NCBI RefSeq assembly: GCF_004114535.1
Contig: NZ_LBJC01000019.1
Span: forward strand, 124,001 to 188,000
Source: Bradyrhizobium nanningense
GTDB lineage: Bacteria > Pseudomonadota > Alphaproteobacteria > Rhizobiales > Xanthobacteraceae
Direction: 5' to 3'
Length of the DNA stretch: 64,000 nt
This document shows, piece after piece, positions 17,560 to 26,226 of the stretch. The position numbers and the translations under genes were made by a program. The first letter of the stretch is position 1; every line of letters begins with the position of its first letter. The notes under the pieces were generated by a model that searched no databases, had not been told where the DNA came from, and saw nothing but the letters and a program-made list of their open reading frames with translations.

Positions 17560-18006
17560 ATGGCCATGACAATGAACGGCGAAGTCCAGCTTGCGGCGCC
17601 GCGTGAGGCCGTGTGGGCCAAGCTCAACGATCCGGAGGTGCTGAAGGCCTGCATTCCCGGCTGCGAAGAGCTGGAGAAGACCGACGACGGCGGCTTTCGC
17701 GCAACGGCGAAAATGAAGGTCGGCCCGGTGTCGGCGCGCTTCAAGGGCAAGGTCACACTCAGCGATCTCGATCCGCCGAACGGCTACAAGATTTCTGGTG
17801 AGGGCGAGGGCGGGGTCGCCGGCTTCGCCAAGGGCGGCGCGGCGGTCAAGCTGGCGGAGAAGGACGGCGGCACGCTGCTCTCCTACGACGTCGAGGCGCA
17901 GATCGGCGGCAAGTTGGCGCAGCTCGGCCAGCGCCTCATCAATGGCGCCGCCAAGAAGCTCGCCGACGAGTTTTTCGCGAACTTCGCCAAGGCTGTACAG
18001 AGCTGA
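17560..18006 (+). CDS. coxG: CoxG-type SRPBCC protein (CO dehydrogenase subunit G)
   Basis: A 148-residue START/SRPBCC-fold protein. Hallmarks are NGEVQLAAPREAVWAKLND near the N-terminus, CIPGCEELEKTDD and the C-terminal LINGAAKKLADEFFANF. CoxG proteins accompany molybdenum hydroxylases and are thought to help anchor or assemble them at the membrane. The ATG follows CGGGAGG; upstream in-frame sequence is not CoxG-like. This copy lacks the long C-terminal membrane-anchor extension of some CoxG proteins. Confidence 0.88.
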   Translation: MAMTMNGEVQLAAPREAVWAKLNDPEVLKACIPGCEELEKTDDGGFRATAKMKVGPVSARFKGKVTLSDLDPPNGYKISGEGEGGVAGFAKGGAAVKLAEKDGGTLLSYDVEAQIGGKLAQLGQRLINGAAKKLADEFFANFAKAVQS

Positions 18007-18067
18007 AGGTCATCGCCTTCGGCATGGCGCCTTGCGTCCCAGGCGATGTTGCCCCGGCGCATAATGG

Positions 18068-18080
18068 CCCATATGATGGG
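18068..18080. promoter_or_regulatory. Short dyad upstream of coxS
   Basis: CCCAT-ATG-ATGGG lies about 65 bases before the coxS start in the 134-base coxG-coxS spacer. This is the only symmetrical element I see there, and it is a weak candidate operator. Confidence 0.25.
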
Positions 18081-18140
18081 TTGGAATAATTATAAGAACC
18101 GCTTCGATGGGACCCGTCGGGGCGCTGATAGAGAGTGCTT

Positions 18141-18626
18141 ATGGCAAAAATCTCCCTCATCGTGAACGGCAATCCTGTTACGGCCAACGTCGATCCTCGC
18201 ACCCTGCTGGTGCAGTTCCTGCGCGAGAATCTGCGCCTGACCGGCACCCATGTCGGCTGTGATACCTCGCAGTGCGGCGCCTGTGTCGTGCATCTCGACG
18301 GCAAGGCCGTGAAGTCCTGCACCACGCTTGCGGTGATGGCCGATGGCCACGAAGTGAAGACGATCGAGGGACTGGCCGCGGACGGCGCGCCGCTGCATCC
18401 GATGCAGGAGGCCTTCCGCGAGCACCATGGCCTGCAGTGCGGTTTCTGCACGCCGGGCATGATCATGACTGCGATCGACATCGTGCACCGCAAGGGCCAC
18501 GAGCTCGACGACCATACGATCCGGGAAGAACTAGAAGGCAATCTCTGCCGCTGCACCGGCTACCAGAACATCGTCGCCTCGATCTCCGCCGGCGCCAAGG
18601 CGATGGCGAAATCCGACCTCGCGTAA
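18141..18626 (+). CDS. coxS: CoxS-type [2Fe-2S] small subunit of a molybdenum hydroxylase
   Basis: A 161-residue iron-sulfur subunit. The ferredoxin-type cluster ligands are in [17 protein letters not shown] ... SC, and the second cluster ligands in [12 protein letters not shown] and [11 protein letters not shown]. It passes electrons from the molybdenum centre to the FAD subunit. The ATG is preferred to a GTG two codons earlier because of the [10 protein letters not shown] family start. coxM follows after only 27 bases, with no large-subunit gene between. Confidence 0.92.
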   Translation: MAKISLIVNGNPVTANVDPRTLLVQFLRENLRLTGTHVGCDTSQCGACVVHLDGKAVKSCTTLAVMADGHEVKTIEGLAADGAPLHPMQEAFREHHGLQCGFCTPGMIMTAIDIVHRKGHELDDHTIREELEGNLCRCTGYQNIVASISAGAKAMAKSDLA

Positions 18627-18653
18627 CGCGCATCCCGCGATCAGGACATTCAG

Positions 18654-19460
18654 ATGTACGAATTCAAATATCATCGCCCCGGGACCGTTCGGCAGGCCGC
18701 CAACCTCCTGGTGAAGAACGAAGACGCCAAGGTGATCGCCGGCGGCCACACGCTGATTCCCGTCATGAAGCAGCGTCTGGCGAGCCCCCCGCATCTGGTC
18801 GACCTCTCCCATATCGAGGGGCTCGACACGATCGAGATGAAGGGCCGTTCGCTGGTGATCGGCGCCACCGCCAAGCACGCCGAGGTCGCCAGCTCTGCGA
18901 TCGTCGGCGAGGCGATCCCGGCGTTGGCCAATCTCGCGAGCCAGATCGGCGATCCGGCCGTGCGTCACAAGGGTACGATCGGCGGCTCGCTCGCCAACAA
19001 CGATCCGACCGCGGACTATCCGGCTGCCGTGCTGGCGCTGGGCGCGACCATCGTCACCAACAAGCGCCGCCTCAAGGCCGAAGAGTATTTCCAGGGACTG
19101 TTCACGACGGCGCTCGAAGCCGACGAGATCATCACCAAGGTGATGTTCCCGCTGCCGAAGAAGGCGGCCTACATCAAGTTCCGCAACCAGGCCTCCCGTT
19201 ATGCGCTGGTCGGCGTGTTCGTGGCGCGGCGTCCGTCGGACGTGCGGGTGGCCGTGACCGGCGCCGGCTCCGAAGGCGTGTTCCGGGTTACCGCGTTCGA
19301 GGAAGCGCTGAAGAAGCGCTTCTCGGCGAAGGCGCTTGATGGCATCAACGTGCCGGCGGAAGGCCTCAACAGCGACATCCACGGCAGTGCCGAATACCGC
19401 GCGCATCTCATCGGCGTGCTGACACGGCGCGCCGTCGATGCGGCCAACGCCAAGGAATGA
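18654..19460 (+). CDS. coxM: CoxM-type FAD-binding medium subunit
   Basis: A 268-residue flavoprotein subunit. The N-terminal FAD loop is IAGGHTLIPVMKQRL, the second is TIGGSLANNDPTADYPAA, and the C-terminal domain has the expected VTGAGSEGVFRVTAFEEAL. It should oxidise the [2Fe-2S] subunit and pass electrons to quinone or another acceptor. The arrangement S-M-D-E-F is the accessory order expected around coxL, but coxL is missing. Confidence 0.92.
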   Translation: MYEFKYHRPGTVRQAANLLVKNEDAKVIAGGHTLIPVMKQRLASPPHLVDLSHIEGLDTIEMKGRSLVIGATAKHAEVASSAIVGEAIPALANLASQIGDPAVRHKGTIGGSLANNDPTADYPAAVLALGATIVTNKRRLKAEEYFQGLFTTALEADEIITKVMFPLPKKAAYIKFRNQASRYALVGVFVARRPSDVRVAVTGAGSEGVFRVTAFEEALKKRFSAKALDGINVPAEGLNSDIHGSAEYRAHLIGVLTRRAVDAANAKE

Positions 19461-19519
19461 GCGGGCCACCGACGGGCCCGATGCTTGCCCTGTGAGGGCG
19501 TAACAGAGACTGGCCTTTC

Positions 19520-20443
19520 ATGACTTCAGTGGCCAATACTTCCGGTGCCATGCCGGCATCGGTCGATGCGATGCTCGAACTCTTGACCTCGCGCGGCTAT
19601 CTCGCCGAGCGCTCGCTGGCGACGGTGACGTACCTGTCGCTGCGGATGGGCCGGCCGCTGTTCCTGGAAGGCGAAGCCGGCGTCGGCAAGACCGAGATCG
19701 CAAAGGTGCTGTCGGCGGCGCTGGGACGGAAGCTGATCCGCCTGCAGTGCTACGAAGGCCTCGACGTCTCCTCGGCGGTCTACGAGTGGAATAGCGCCGC
19801 GCAGATGATCGCGATCCGGATGGCGGAAGCCGCCGGCGACACCGATCGCGATCAGCTCTCCTCTGACATCTTCGCCGACCGCTACATGATCAAGCGGCCG
19901 CTGCTCCAGGCACTGGAGCCCGACGTCGCGGGGCCACCGGTGCTGTTGATCGACGAGCTCGACCGGGCCGACGAGGCATTCGAGGCGTACTTGCTCGAAA
20001 TCCTCAGCGACTTCCAGGTGACCATCCCCGAATTCGGCACCGTGAAGGCGCCAAACCCGCCGATCGTCATCATCACCTCCAACCGCACCCGCGAGATTCA
20101 CGACGCGCTGAAGCGGCGCTGCCTCTATCACTGGGTCGATTATCCCGCCGCCGAGCGCGAGCTTGCGATCGTCAAGTCGCGCGTGCCCGGCATCTCCGCA
20201 AAGCTGTCGCAGCAAGTCGTGCGCTTCGTGCAGGCGCTACGGGACCAGGACTTCTACAAGTCGCCAGGCGTCGCCGAGACCATCGACTGGGCCACCGCTT
20301 TGTCCGAGCTCGATGCCCGCTCGCTGACCCCGCAAGTGGTCGGCGACACGCTGGGCGCGTTACTCAAATATCAAGACGACATCACCCGGATGCAGGGCGA
20401 CACCTTGCAGAAGGTGCTGAAGGACGCGACGAGCGAGAATTAG
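19520..20443 (+). CDS. coxD: CoxD-type MoxR AAA+ ATPase
   Basis: A 307-residue AAA+ ATPase with Walker A GEAGVGKTEIAK, Walker B LLIDELDRADEAFEAYLLE and sensor region IITSNRTREIHDALKRRCLYHW. CoxD is known from Oligotropha to help insert sulfur and copper into the CO dehydrogenase active site, acting with CoxE. It directly precedes coxE, with a repeat element in the gap. Confidence 0.92.
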   Translation: MTSVANTSGAMPASVDAMLELLTSRGYLAERSLATVTYLSLRMGRPLFLEGEAGVGKTEIAKVLSAALGRKLIRLQCYEGLDVSSAVYEWNSAAQMIAIRMAEAAGDTDRDQLSSDIFADRYMIKRPLLQALEPDVAGPPVLLIDELDRADEAFEAYLLEILSDFQVTIPEFGTVKAPNPPIVIITSNRTREIHDALKRRCLYHWVDYPAAERELAIVKSRVPGISAKLSQQVVRFVQALRDQDFYKSPGVAETIDWATALSELDARSLTPQVVGDTLGALLKYQDDITRMQGDTLQKVLKDATSEN

Positions 20444-20448
20444 TTGGG

Positions 20449-20526
20449 TCGTTCCGGGGCGATGCGCAGCATCGAACCCGGAACCTCGAGATTCCGAGTT
20501 CACGCTTCGCGTGCCCCGGAATGACG
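20449..20526. repeat. Intergenic palindromic repeat between coxD and coxE
   Basis: GTTCCGGGGCGATGCGCAGC ... GCCCCGGAATGACG, with an internal GATGCGCAGCATC dyad. It belongs to the CATTCCGGG family, and here it interrupts an otherwise compact operon. Confidence 0.7.
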
Positions 20527-20543
20527 GCAGGGCGACACACACC

Positions 20544-21746
20544 ATGGCCATCAACCACCTGGCGCCCGACAAGACCGAGCAGTTCGCCGACAACATCGTC
20601 GGCTTCGCCCGCGCGCTGCGCGCTGCGGGCATGCCGGTCGGGCCGGGCGCGGTCATCGATGCCATGAGCGCGCTCCAGGCGATCGACATCGGCAACCGCG
20701 CCGACGTCTTCACCACGCTGGAGGCGATCTTCGTCAAGCGCCATGAGCATGCGCTGATTTTCAAGCAAGCCTTCAATTTGTTCTTCCGCGCCTCCGAGGA
20801 GTGGAAGCACATGCTGGATTCGGTACCGCTGCCGGACGAGGCCAAGAAGAAGCCGCAGGCAGGCTCCCGCCGCGTCCAGGAGGCGATGTCGCAGCCGCGC
20901 ATGACAGAGACGCCGCAGCACCAGGAGCAGGATCTGCGCCTGTCGGTTTCCGACAGGGAAATCCTCCAGAAGAAGGATTTTGCGCAGATGAGTGCAGCCG
21001 AGATCACCGAGGCGCTGCGTGCCGTCGAGCGGATGAGGTTGCCGCAGGCCGAGCTTTTGACGCGCCGCTACCTGCCCGATTCGCGCGGGCTTCGCCTCGA
21101 CCTGCGCCGCACGCTGCGCGCATCCTTACGCACCGGGGGCGACATCATCGACATCCATCGCCTCGGGCGGATCGAGAAGCCGGCGCCGATCGTGGCGCTG
21201 CTCGATATCTCGGGCTCGATGAGCGAGTACACCCGCCTGTTCCTGCATTTCCTCCATGCCATCGGAGATGCGCGCAAGCGCGTCTCGGTGTTCCTGTTCG
21301 GCACCCGTCTCACCAACGTCACCCGCGCGCTGCGCCAGCGCGATCCTGACGAGGCGCTGGCGAGCTGCTCGGCCTCGGTCGAGGACTGGGCCGGCGGTAC
21401 GCGGATCTCGGCCTCGCTGCACAACTTCAACAAATTGTGGGCGCGCCGCGTTCTGAGCCAGGGTGCCATCGTGCTCTTGATCTCCGACGGGCTGGAGCGG
21501 GAGGCCGATTCCAGGCTTGCCTTCGAGATGGACCGGCTGCACCGCTCCTGCCGCCGGCTGATCTGGCTCAACCCGCTCTTGCGGTTCGGCGGCTTCGAGG
21601 CCAAGGCGCAGGGCATCAAAATGATGCTCCCGCACGTTGACGAATTCCGCCCCGTGCATAATTTGAGTTCGATCCAGGAGCTGATCACGACGCTCTCCCG
21701 GCCGCTGCCGCCGCATCACCGCAGCCTGATCCGCTCCGCAGCTTGA
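20544..21746 (+). CDS. coxE: CoxE-type VWA-domain protein
   Basis: A 400-residue von Willebrand A protein. The MIDAS metal site DISGSMSEYTRLFLHF is at about residue 220, followed by LFGTRLTNVTRAL and LLISDGLEREAD. CoxE partners the MoxR ATPase CoxD in maturation of CO dehydrogenase-like enzymes. The start MAINHLAPDKTEQ is used because the frame upstream is part of the repeat element. Confidence 0.9.
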   Translation: MAINHLAPDKTEQFADNIVGFARALRAAGMPVGPGAVIDAMSALQAIDIGNRADVFTTLEAIFVKRHEHALIFKQAFNLFFRASEEWKHMLDSVPLPDEAKKKPQAGSRRVQEAMSQPRMTETPQHQEQDLRLSVSDREILQKKDFAQMSAAEITEALRAVERMRLPQAELLTRRYLPDSRGLRLDLRRTLRASLRTGGDIIDIHRLGRIEKPAPIVALLDISGSMSEYTRLFLHFLHAIGDARKRVSVFLFGTRLTNVTRALRQRDPDEALASCSASVEDWAGGTRISASLHNFNKLWARRVLSQGAIVLLISDGLEREADSRLAFEMDRLHRSCRRLIWLNPLLRFGGFEAKAQGIKMMLPHVDEFRPVHNLSSIQELITTLSRPLPPHHRSLIRSAA

Positions 21747-21756
21747 GAGGCTACCC

Positions 21757-22080
21757 ATGCTCGATCGCGACGAGGATATCCTGAAGGCGGCGGAGGACTG
21801 GCAGAAGGCCGGCCATGGCGTCGCGCTGGCTACCGTGGTGGAGACCTGGGGCTCGGCGCCGCGCCCGGCGGGCTCGAGCCTCGTCATCAATGACGAGGGC
21901 ACCTTCCTGGGCTCGGTCTCCGGCGGCTGCGTCGAGGGGGCCGTGGTCACCGAGGCCATGGATGTGATCCAGAGCGGCAAGCCCAGGATGCTGGAGTTCG
22001 GCGTCGCGGACGAAGCCGCCTGGAATGTCGGGCTGTCCTGCGGCGGCACCATCCGCGTCTTCGTCGAGAAGGTCGGCTAG
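21757..22080 (+). CDS. coxF: XdhC/CoxF N-terminal domain protein
   Basis: A 107-residue protein consisting only of the XdhC/CoxI N-terminal domain: ALATVVETWGSAPRPAGSSL, GTFLGSVSGGCVEGAV and GLSCGGTIRVFVE. Its Cys residues (SGGCVEG, LSCGG) are family-conserved. In this cluster the two XdhC domains are encoded by separate neighbouring genes; the next gene supplies the Rossmann domain. Role: binding and sulfuration of the molybdenum cofactor before insertion. Confidence 0.88.
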   Translation: MLDRDEDILKAAEDWQKAGHGVALATVVETWGSAPRPAGSSLVINDEGTFLGSVSGGCVEGAVVTEAMDVIQSGKPRMLEFGVADEAAWNVGLSCGGTIRVFVEKVG

Positions 22081-22082
22081 CC

Positions 22083-22784
22083 GTGAAGCTCGAGATCCTG
22101 CACGAACTCAATGCCGAGCGGGCCGCCCGCCGGCCGGCGATCCTGGTGACGGACACCGAGAGCGGCGAGCAGCGCCTGGTGAAGGCGAAGGATTTTGCCA
22201 GAGATCCGCTGCGTGCGGAGCTGGAGAAACAGCTTCGCATGGGCAAGAGCGCCAGTGTCGAAGCCGGCGGCAAGAAGCTGTTCCTCAACGTCTACGCCCC
22301 GACCGCAAAGCTCGTCATCGTCGGCGCGGTCCATATCAGCCAGGCCCTCGCGCCGCTGGCGCGCTCGCTCGGCTACGACGTCACCGTGGTCGATCCGCGC
22401 ACGGCGTTTGCCAGCCCCGAGCGCTTCCCCGATATTCCGCTGGTGGCCGAATGGCCTGATACCGCGCTGCCGCCGCTCAATGTCGATGCTTACACTGCGT
22501 TCGTCGCGGTGACGCACGATCCCAAGATCGACGACCCCGCGCTGCTGCACGCTTTCGAACGCGGCTGCTTCTATATCGGCGCGCTCGGCTCACGGAAAAC
22601 GCACGCCAAGCGCGGCGACCGGCTGCGGGCGCAGGGTGCGAAGGAGAGCGACATCGCGCGCATTCACGCGCCGATCGGGCTCGCGATCGGCGCGGTCTCT
22701 CCGTCCGAGATCGCGGTCGCGATCATGGCGGAGATCACGGCGGTGCTCCGCCTGCCTCCCAAAGAAAAAGAAGAAGCCGCATGA
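22083..22784 (+). CDS. XdhC Rossmann-domain protein
   Basis: A 233-residue protein starting 2 bases after coxF. The N-terminal ~70 residues are an XdhC-like lead (LVTDTESGEQRLVKAKDF), followed by an XdhC Rossmann domain: KLVIVGAVHISQALAPLAR, TVVDPRTAFASPERFP, VAVTHDPKIDDPALLHAF, FYIGALGSRKTHAKR and IHAPIGLAIGAVSPSEIAV. It completes the split XdhC pair for molybdenum cofactor processing. Its last codon overlaps the next gene. Confidence 0.9.
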   Translation: MKLEILHELNAERAARRPAILVTDTESGEQRLVKAKDFARDPLRAELEKQLRMGKSASVEAGGKKLFLNVYAPTAKLVIVGAVHISQALAPLARSLGYDVTVVDPRTAFASPERFPDIPLVAEWPDTALPPLNVDAYTAFVAVTHDPKIDDPALLHAFERGCFYIGALGSRKTHAKRGDRLRAQGAKESDIARIHAPIGLAIGAVSPSEIAVAIMAEITAVLRLPPKEKEEAA

Positions 22785-24385
22785 AATTCGGACCGGCGAG
22801 CCCCAAGGATGCGATCGGCGGGGTGACCGTCCACACCCTGCGGCAGGGACCGTTGGTGCTGAAGAAAGGCACGACGATCGGCCCCGCCGAGGTCGAGCAG
22901 CTGACGCGCGCCGGCATCAAGGACATCGTCGTGGTGCGCATGGAGGCGGGTGACGTCTCCGAGGACGTCGCGGCCGCGAGCATCGCGCTTGCCGTCGGCG
23001 GCGAGGGCATCCATGTCGAGCGCGCCTTCACCGGCCGCGCCAACCTGTTCGCCGCGCGTCCGGGCGTGCTGGTGATCGACCGCGCCGCGGTCGACCGCAT
23101 CAACAATGTCGACGAGGCCATCACCTTTGCGACGCTCTCCGCCTACAAGCCGGTGGTCGAGGGCGAGATGGTCGGCACCGTCAAGATCATTCCGTTCGGC
23201 ATCGAAGGGAGCTTGCGCGATGCCGCCGTGAAGGCGGCGGGCAAGGACGTGCTGAAGATCGCGCCTTACGTGATCCAGCGCGTCGGCGTGGTCTCGACCC
23301 TGCTGCCGGGGCTGTCCTCCAAGGTGATCGACAAGACCCTGCGCGTCACCGCCGAGCGGCTCGCGCCCGCGGGCGCCAGCATCATCGCCGAGCGGCGTGT
23401 CCAGCACGATGAACGCGAGCTGTCGGCCGCGATCAAGGAATTGCTCGCGCTCGGGGCCGAACTCGTCATCGTGTTCGGGGCGTCCGCGATCGCCGATCGC
23501 CGCGACGTGATCCCCGCGGCCGTCACCGGGATCGGCGGCGAGATCGAGCATTTCGGCATGCCGGTCGATCCCGGCAATCTGTTGCTGATCGCGCGCGCCA
23601 GCGGCGTGCCGGTGCTGGGCGCACCGGGCTGCGCGCGCTCGCCGGTCGAGAACGGGTTCGACTGGGTCTTGATGCGGCTTCTCGCCGGCATCAAGGTGAC
23701 GCGCACTGAGCTGATGGGCATGGGCGTCGGCGGCCTCCTGATGGAGATCGTCACGCGCCCGCAGCCGCGCGCAAAACCCGAGACCGAGGGCAACAGCCAG
23801 GTCGCGGCCATCGTGCTCGCGGCAGGCCGTTCGACCCGGATGGGCGGACCGAACAAGCTGCTCGCCGAACTCGATGGCAAGAAGCTGGTGCGCCTCGCGA
23901 CCGAGCAGGCGCTGGCCTCCAAGGCGTCCGAGGTGATCGTCGTCACCGGGCATCAGGCCGAACTGGTCGAGCAGGCACTGCAAGGCCTGAAGGTGAAATT
24001 CGTGCGCAATCCGGACTTCGCAAGCGGCATCGCCAGCTCGGTCAAATCAGGCATCGCGGCCGTGCCGGAGAGCTGTGATGGCGCCGTGGTGTGTCTCGGC
24101 GACATGCCGCTGATCGATGCCGGCCTGATCGACCGTCTCATCGACAGTTTTGCGCCCGACCGCGGCAATCTCATCGTCGTGCCCGTCAGCGAGGGGCAAC
24201 GCGGCAATCCCGTGCTGTGGTCGCGCCGATTCTTCAAGGAATTGATGACGCTCGACGGCGACGTCGGCGCGCGGCACCTGATCGCCAAGCACACCGAGGC
24301 GGTGGCCGAAGTGCCCGTCGACGGCGACAGCGCCTTCCTCGACATCGACACGCCGCAGGCGCTTGAAGCGGCCCGGCGGGGGTAG
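22781..24385 (+). CDS. MoeA-like / MobA-like fusion protein for molybdenum cofactor modification
   Basis: A 534-residue two-domain protein. The first ~340 residues are molybdopterin-binding MoeA/CinA-like (KFGPASPKDAIGGVTVHTLR, FGASAIADRRDVIPAAV, GAPGCARSPVENGFDWVL). Residues ~345-534 are a nucleotidyltransferase of the MobA/MocA type: LAAGRSTRMGGPNKLLAE, VTGHQAELVEQAL, CLGDMPLIDAGLID and QRGNPVLWSRRFF. By homology it probably makes the cytosine dinucleotide cofactor used by xanthine-oxidase family enzymes. The start overlaps the preceding stop (ATGA), and it ends the cox operon. Confidence 0.9.
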   Translation: MKFGPASPKDAIGGVTVHTLRQGPLVLKKGTTIGPAEVEQLTRAGIKDIVVVRMEAGDVSEDVAAASIALAVGGEGIHVERAFTGRANLFAARPGVLVIDRAAVDRINNVDEAITFATLSAYKPVVEGEMVGTVKIIPFGIEGSLRDAAVKAAGKDVLKIAPYVIQRVGVVSTLLPGLSSKVIDKTLRVTAERLAPAGASIIAERRVQHDERELSAAIKELLALGAELVIVFGASAIADRRDVIPAAVTGIGGEIEHFGMPVDPGNLLLIARASGVPVLGAPGCARSPVENGFDWVLMRLLAGIKVTRTELMGMGVGGLLMEIVTRPQPRAKPETEGNSQVAAIVLAAGRSTRMGGPNKLLAELDGKKLVRLATEQALASKASEVIVVTGHQAELVEQALQGLKVKFVRNPDFASGIASSVKSGIAAVPESCDGAVVCLGDMPLIDAGLIDRLIDSFAPDRGNLIVVPVSEGQRGNPVLWSRRFFKELMTLDGDVGARHLIAKHTEAVAEVPVDGDSAFLDIDTPQALEAARRG

Positions 24386-24393
24386 TGCCGTGG

Positions 24394-24493
24394 GGCGGGT
24401 TAGCCGATCACATCGTAGGTGGCGCAACGAGCGCAAGTGAAAGGCGTAACCCACCATGCCGCGGGCGAGGTGGGTTACGCCTTCGGCTAACCC
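24394..24493. repeat. Intergenic nested inverted repeat (GGGTTAGCC type)
   Basis: The outer dyad is GGGTTAGCC / GGCTAACCC and the inner dyad GGCGTAACCCACC / GGTGGGTTACGCC. It lies between the convergent cox operon end and the bradavidin gene. No second copy is in this window. Confidence 0.7.
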
Positions 24494-24522
24494 ATTCCAC
24501 GAAGCTACTCCCCGCCGCTCGC

Positions 24523-25017
24523 CTACTTCTTGGTATTCGACAGCTTCTCGACCCCGCCGGCTTTCAGCTCGACGCCTTGCTTCGTCAGCTGCGCCTTGTC
24601 GCCGCTGCTGAACGTGAATGTGTCTGCGCCGGCACTGATGCCGTTCCATGCGACGGCTTCGCCGAGGGATAGATACCACAGTCCCTGAAAGCCGGTTGAG
24701 GCGTTGAGCTGTCCGGTCCAGACCGTGGTCGAACCACAGCCGAGGAAATTCACCGAGAAGCTGATCGCAGTGCCCGTGTTGCCATAAGCCAGCCAGCCCG
24801 TCACAGGCAGCGGCTTGCCCTCATCGCAGCTGTTTGCTGCGTTGTTGGTGTAGGTCCCCGTCATCGCGCCCGTATTCTGGTTGAAGCTGGTGATGGCCAG
24901 GATCGAGCCGTACTGGTTGGTCCAGGTCCAGTTCACCGATTGCGCATGTGCCGGCAAGGGTCCGATCAGGGACGCCGACGCAATCATTGCCAGGAGCATT
25001 CCGTTGATTTGACGCAT
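24523..25017 (-). CDS. Bradavidin (secreted biotin-binding avidin-family protein)
   Basis: A 164-residue protein with a Sec signal peptide (MRQINGMLLAMIASASLIG ... AHA-QSVNW) and one avidin beta-barrel. The mature N-terminus SVNWTWTNQYGSILAITSF, the strands GAMTGTYTNNAANSCDEGK and GWLAYGNTGTAISFSVNF, and FQGLWYLSLGEAVAWNG are the bradavidin pattern. Biotin-contacting Asn, Ser, Tyr and Trp positions are retained, and there are two Cys (NSCDEG, FLGCGS) suited to a disulfide. The C-terminus VEKLSNTKK corresponds to the bradavidin tail known to sit in the ligand site. It should act outside the cytoplasm by sequestering biotin. Confidence 0.93.
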   Translation of the reverse strand: MRQINGMLLAMIASASLIGPLPAHAQSVNWTWTNQYGSILAITSFNQNTGAMTGTYTNNAANSCDEGKPLPVTGWLAYGNTGTAISFSVNFLGCGSTTVWTGQLNASTGFQGLWYLSLGEAVAWNGISAGADTFTFSSGDKAQLTKQGVELKAGGVEKLSNTKK

Positions 25018-25202
25018 GGTCGTTTCCTCCGGCCCTCTGCGGGAGTCTACAGTTCAACTACTTTAAATAAAGCGATTAAAGAATACAACTAAAAGGTGTA
25101 TACGGTCGTTTCGCCCGTACGGCTTTTCAACCACCCGTTCACCAAGTGGAAACGACCGCCGCTTAGAGTTCCTCCACCTGCCTTGGGGGGAGGGGTTTTT
25201 CC

Positions 25203-25592
25203 ATGGCTTCGAACGTCGTCGCGCGCCGCTGCGCGATGTTTTGCTTTGTCTTGTCAGTTGCTGTCACCGGCGCCCGCTACATCACCGAAGCCCATGCCGC
25301 CGGCGCGTTCGCGGTCGGCAAATGCGGCGCGTATGGCCAGGCCTATGATTATGGCCATGAGCACGAGGCGCGCGCCGCGGCTCAGAAGCAGTGCAAGGGC
25401 GATTGCACGACCGTGACGATGAAGCGCGCCTGCGCGGCAATGTCGGTCGATATGGCGAACCCCTGCGGTGCTTATGGCTACGCCGTCAAGCCGAAGATCT
25501 CCGCCTCGCTCAACGCCGCCACGCGTGAATGCTACAAATACGGCGGCAAGGAATGCGTGATCCGCGCCTGGGCCTGCGACGCCAAGGGTTGA
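25203..25592 (+). CDS. Secreted Cys-rich DUF4189 protein
   Basis: A 129-residue protein with an N-terminal signal sequence (MFCFVLSVAVTGARY ... AHAAGAFA) and seven Cys in the mature region, in the DUF4189 arrangement GKCGAYGQAYDYGHEHEARA, AAQKQCKGDC, KRACAAM and AWACDAKG. The ATG follows a purine-rich GGGGGGAGGGG stretch. Probably periplasmic or secreted with disulfides. No biochemical role is established for the family. Divergent from bradavidin across 185 bases. Confidence 0.82.
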   Translation: MASNVVARRCAMFCFVLSVAVTGARYITEAHAAGAFAVGKCGAYGQAYDYGHEHEARAAAQKQCKGDCTTVTMKRACAAMSVDMANPCGAYGYAVKPKISASLNAATRECYKYGGKECVIRAWACDAKG

Positions 25593-25610
25593 TTCCGTCC
25601 ATCTATCTTG

Positions 25611-25733
25611 CTGTCATTCCGGGGCGATGCGTAGCATCGAGCCCGGAATCCATAACCACCATCGTGAGTATGGATTCTCGATGCGCAATTGCGCATCAGA
25701 GCTCGCGCCAAGTGGCGCGCCCAGGAATGACAG
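25611..25733. repeat. Intergenic palindromic repeat (CATTCCGGG family, long form)
   Basis: GTCATTCCGGGGCGATGCG ... CCAGGAATGACAG, with an internal perfect 18-base palindrome GATGCGCAATTGCGCATC. It ends 13 bases before the next gene. Confidence 0.75.
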
Positions 25734-25745
25734 TCGAGGAATTGC

Positions 25746-26156
25746 ATGCAGTTCGATACCAAGATCGCAGTCGTGATCCGCACCGATCTTCAGGCCTGGC
25801 AGAAGCTCAACGTCGCGTCCTTTCTCACGAGCGGCATCGCCGCGGCCTTTCCCGAATGCATCGGCGAAGCCTATGAAGACGCCTCAGGCACGAAATATCA
25901 TGCGCTGATCGGCCAGCCGATCCTGATCTATGGCGCCGACGGTCCGGCGTTGTCGCGCGCGCTGGACCGTGCGCTCGCGCGCAACGTCAAGCCGGCGGTC
26001 TATACCGAGGACATGTTCAGCACCACGCACGATGCCGCCAACCGCGAGGCGGTGAGGGCAGTGGCGCGTGCGGATCTCAATCTCGTCGGGATTGCCATGC
26101 GCGCCGAGCGCAAGGTGATCGACAAGATCCTCGACGGCCTGAAGTTCCATAGCTGA
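25746..26156 (+). CDS. DUF2000 family protein
   Basis: A 136-residue single-domain protein: [40 protein letters not shown], and the conserved [18 protein letters not shown]. The family is of unknown function with a peptidyl-tRNA-hydrolase-like fold. It immediately follows a repeat element and precedes the FixK-box-regulated dehydrogenase in the same direction; co-function is not implied. Confidence 0.8.
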   Translation: MQFDTKIAVVIRTDLQAWQKLNVASFLTSGIAAAFPECIGEAYEDASGTKYHALIGQPILIYGADGPALSRALDRALARNVKPAVYTEDMFSTTHDAANREAVRAVARADLNLVGIAMRAERKVIDKILDGLKFHS

Positions 26157-26226
26157 CACCTCGACATTCCACGCGGCGTCATCGTGGTGTCATGATGGAG
26201 CTGGTGTTGCGCAAACTTTGTGCTGT

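Noticed and set aside
18007..18140. A remnant of coxL upstream of coxS
   Set aside because: The spacer is only 134 bases and no frame resembles the molybdopterin-binding subunit.
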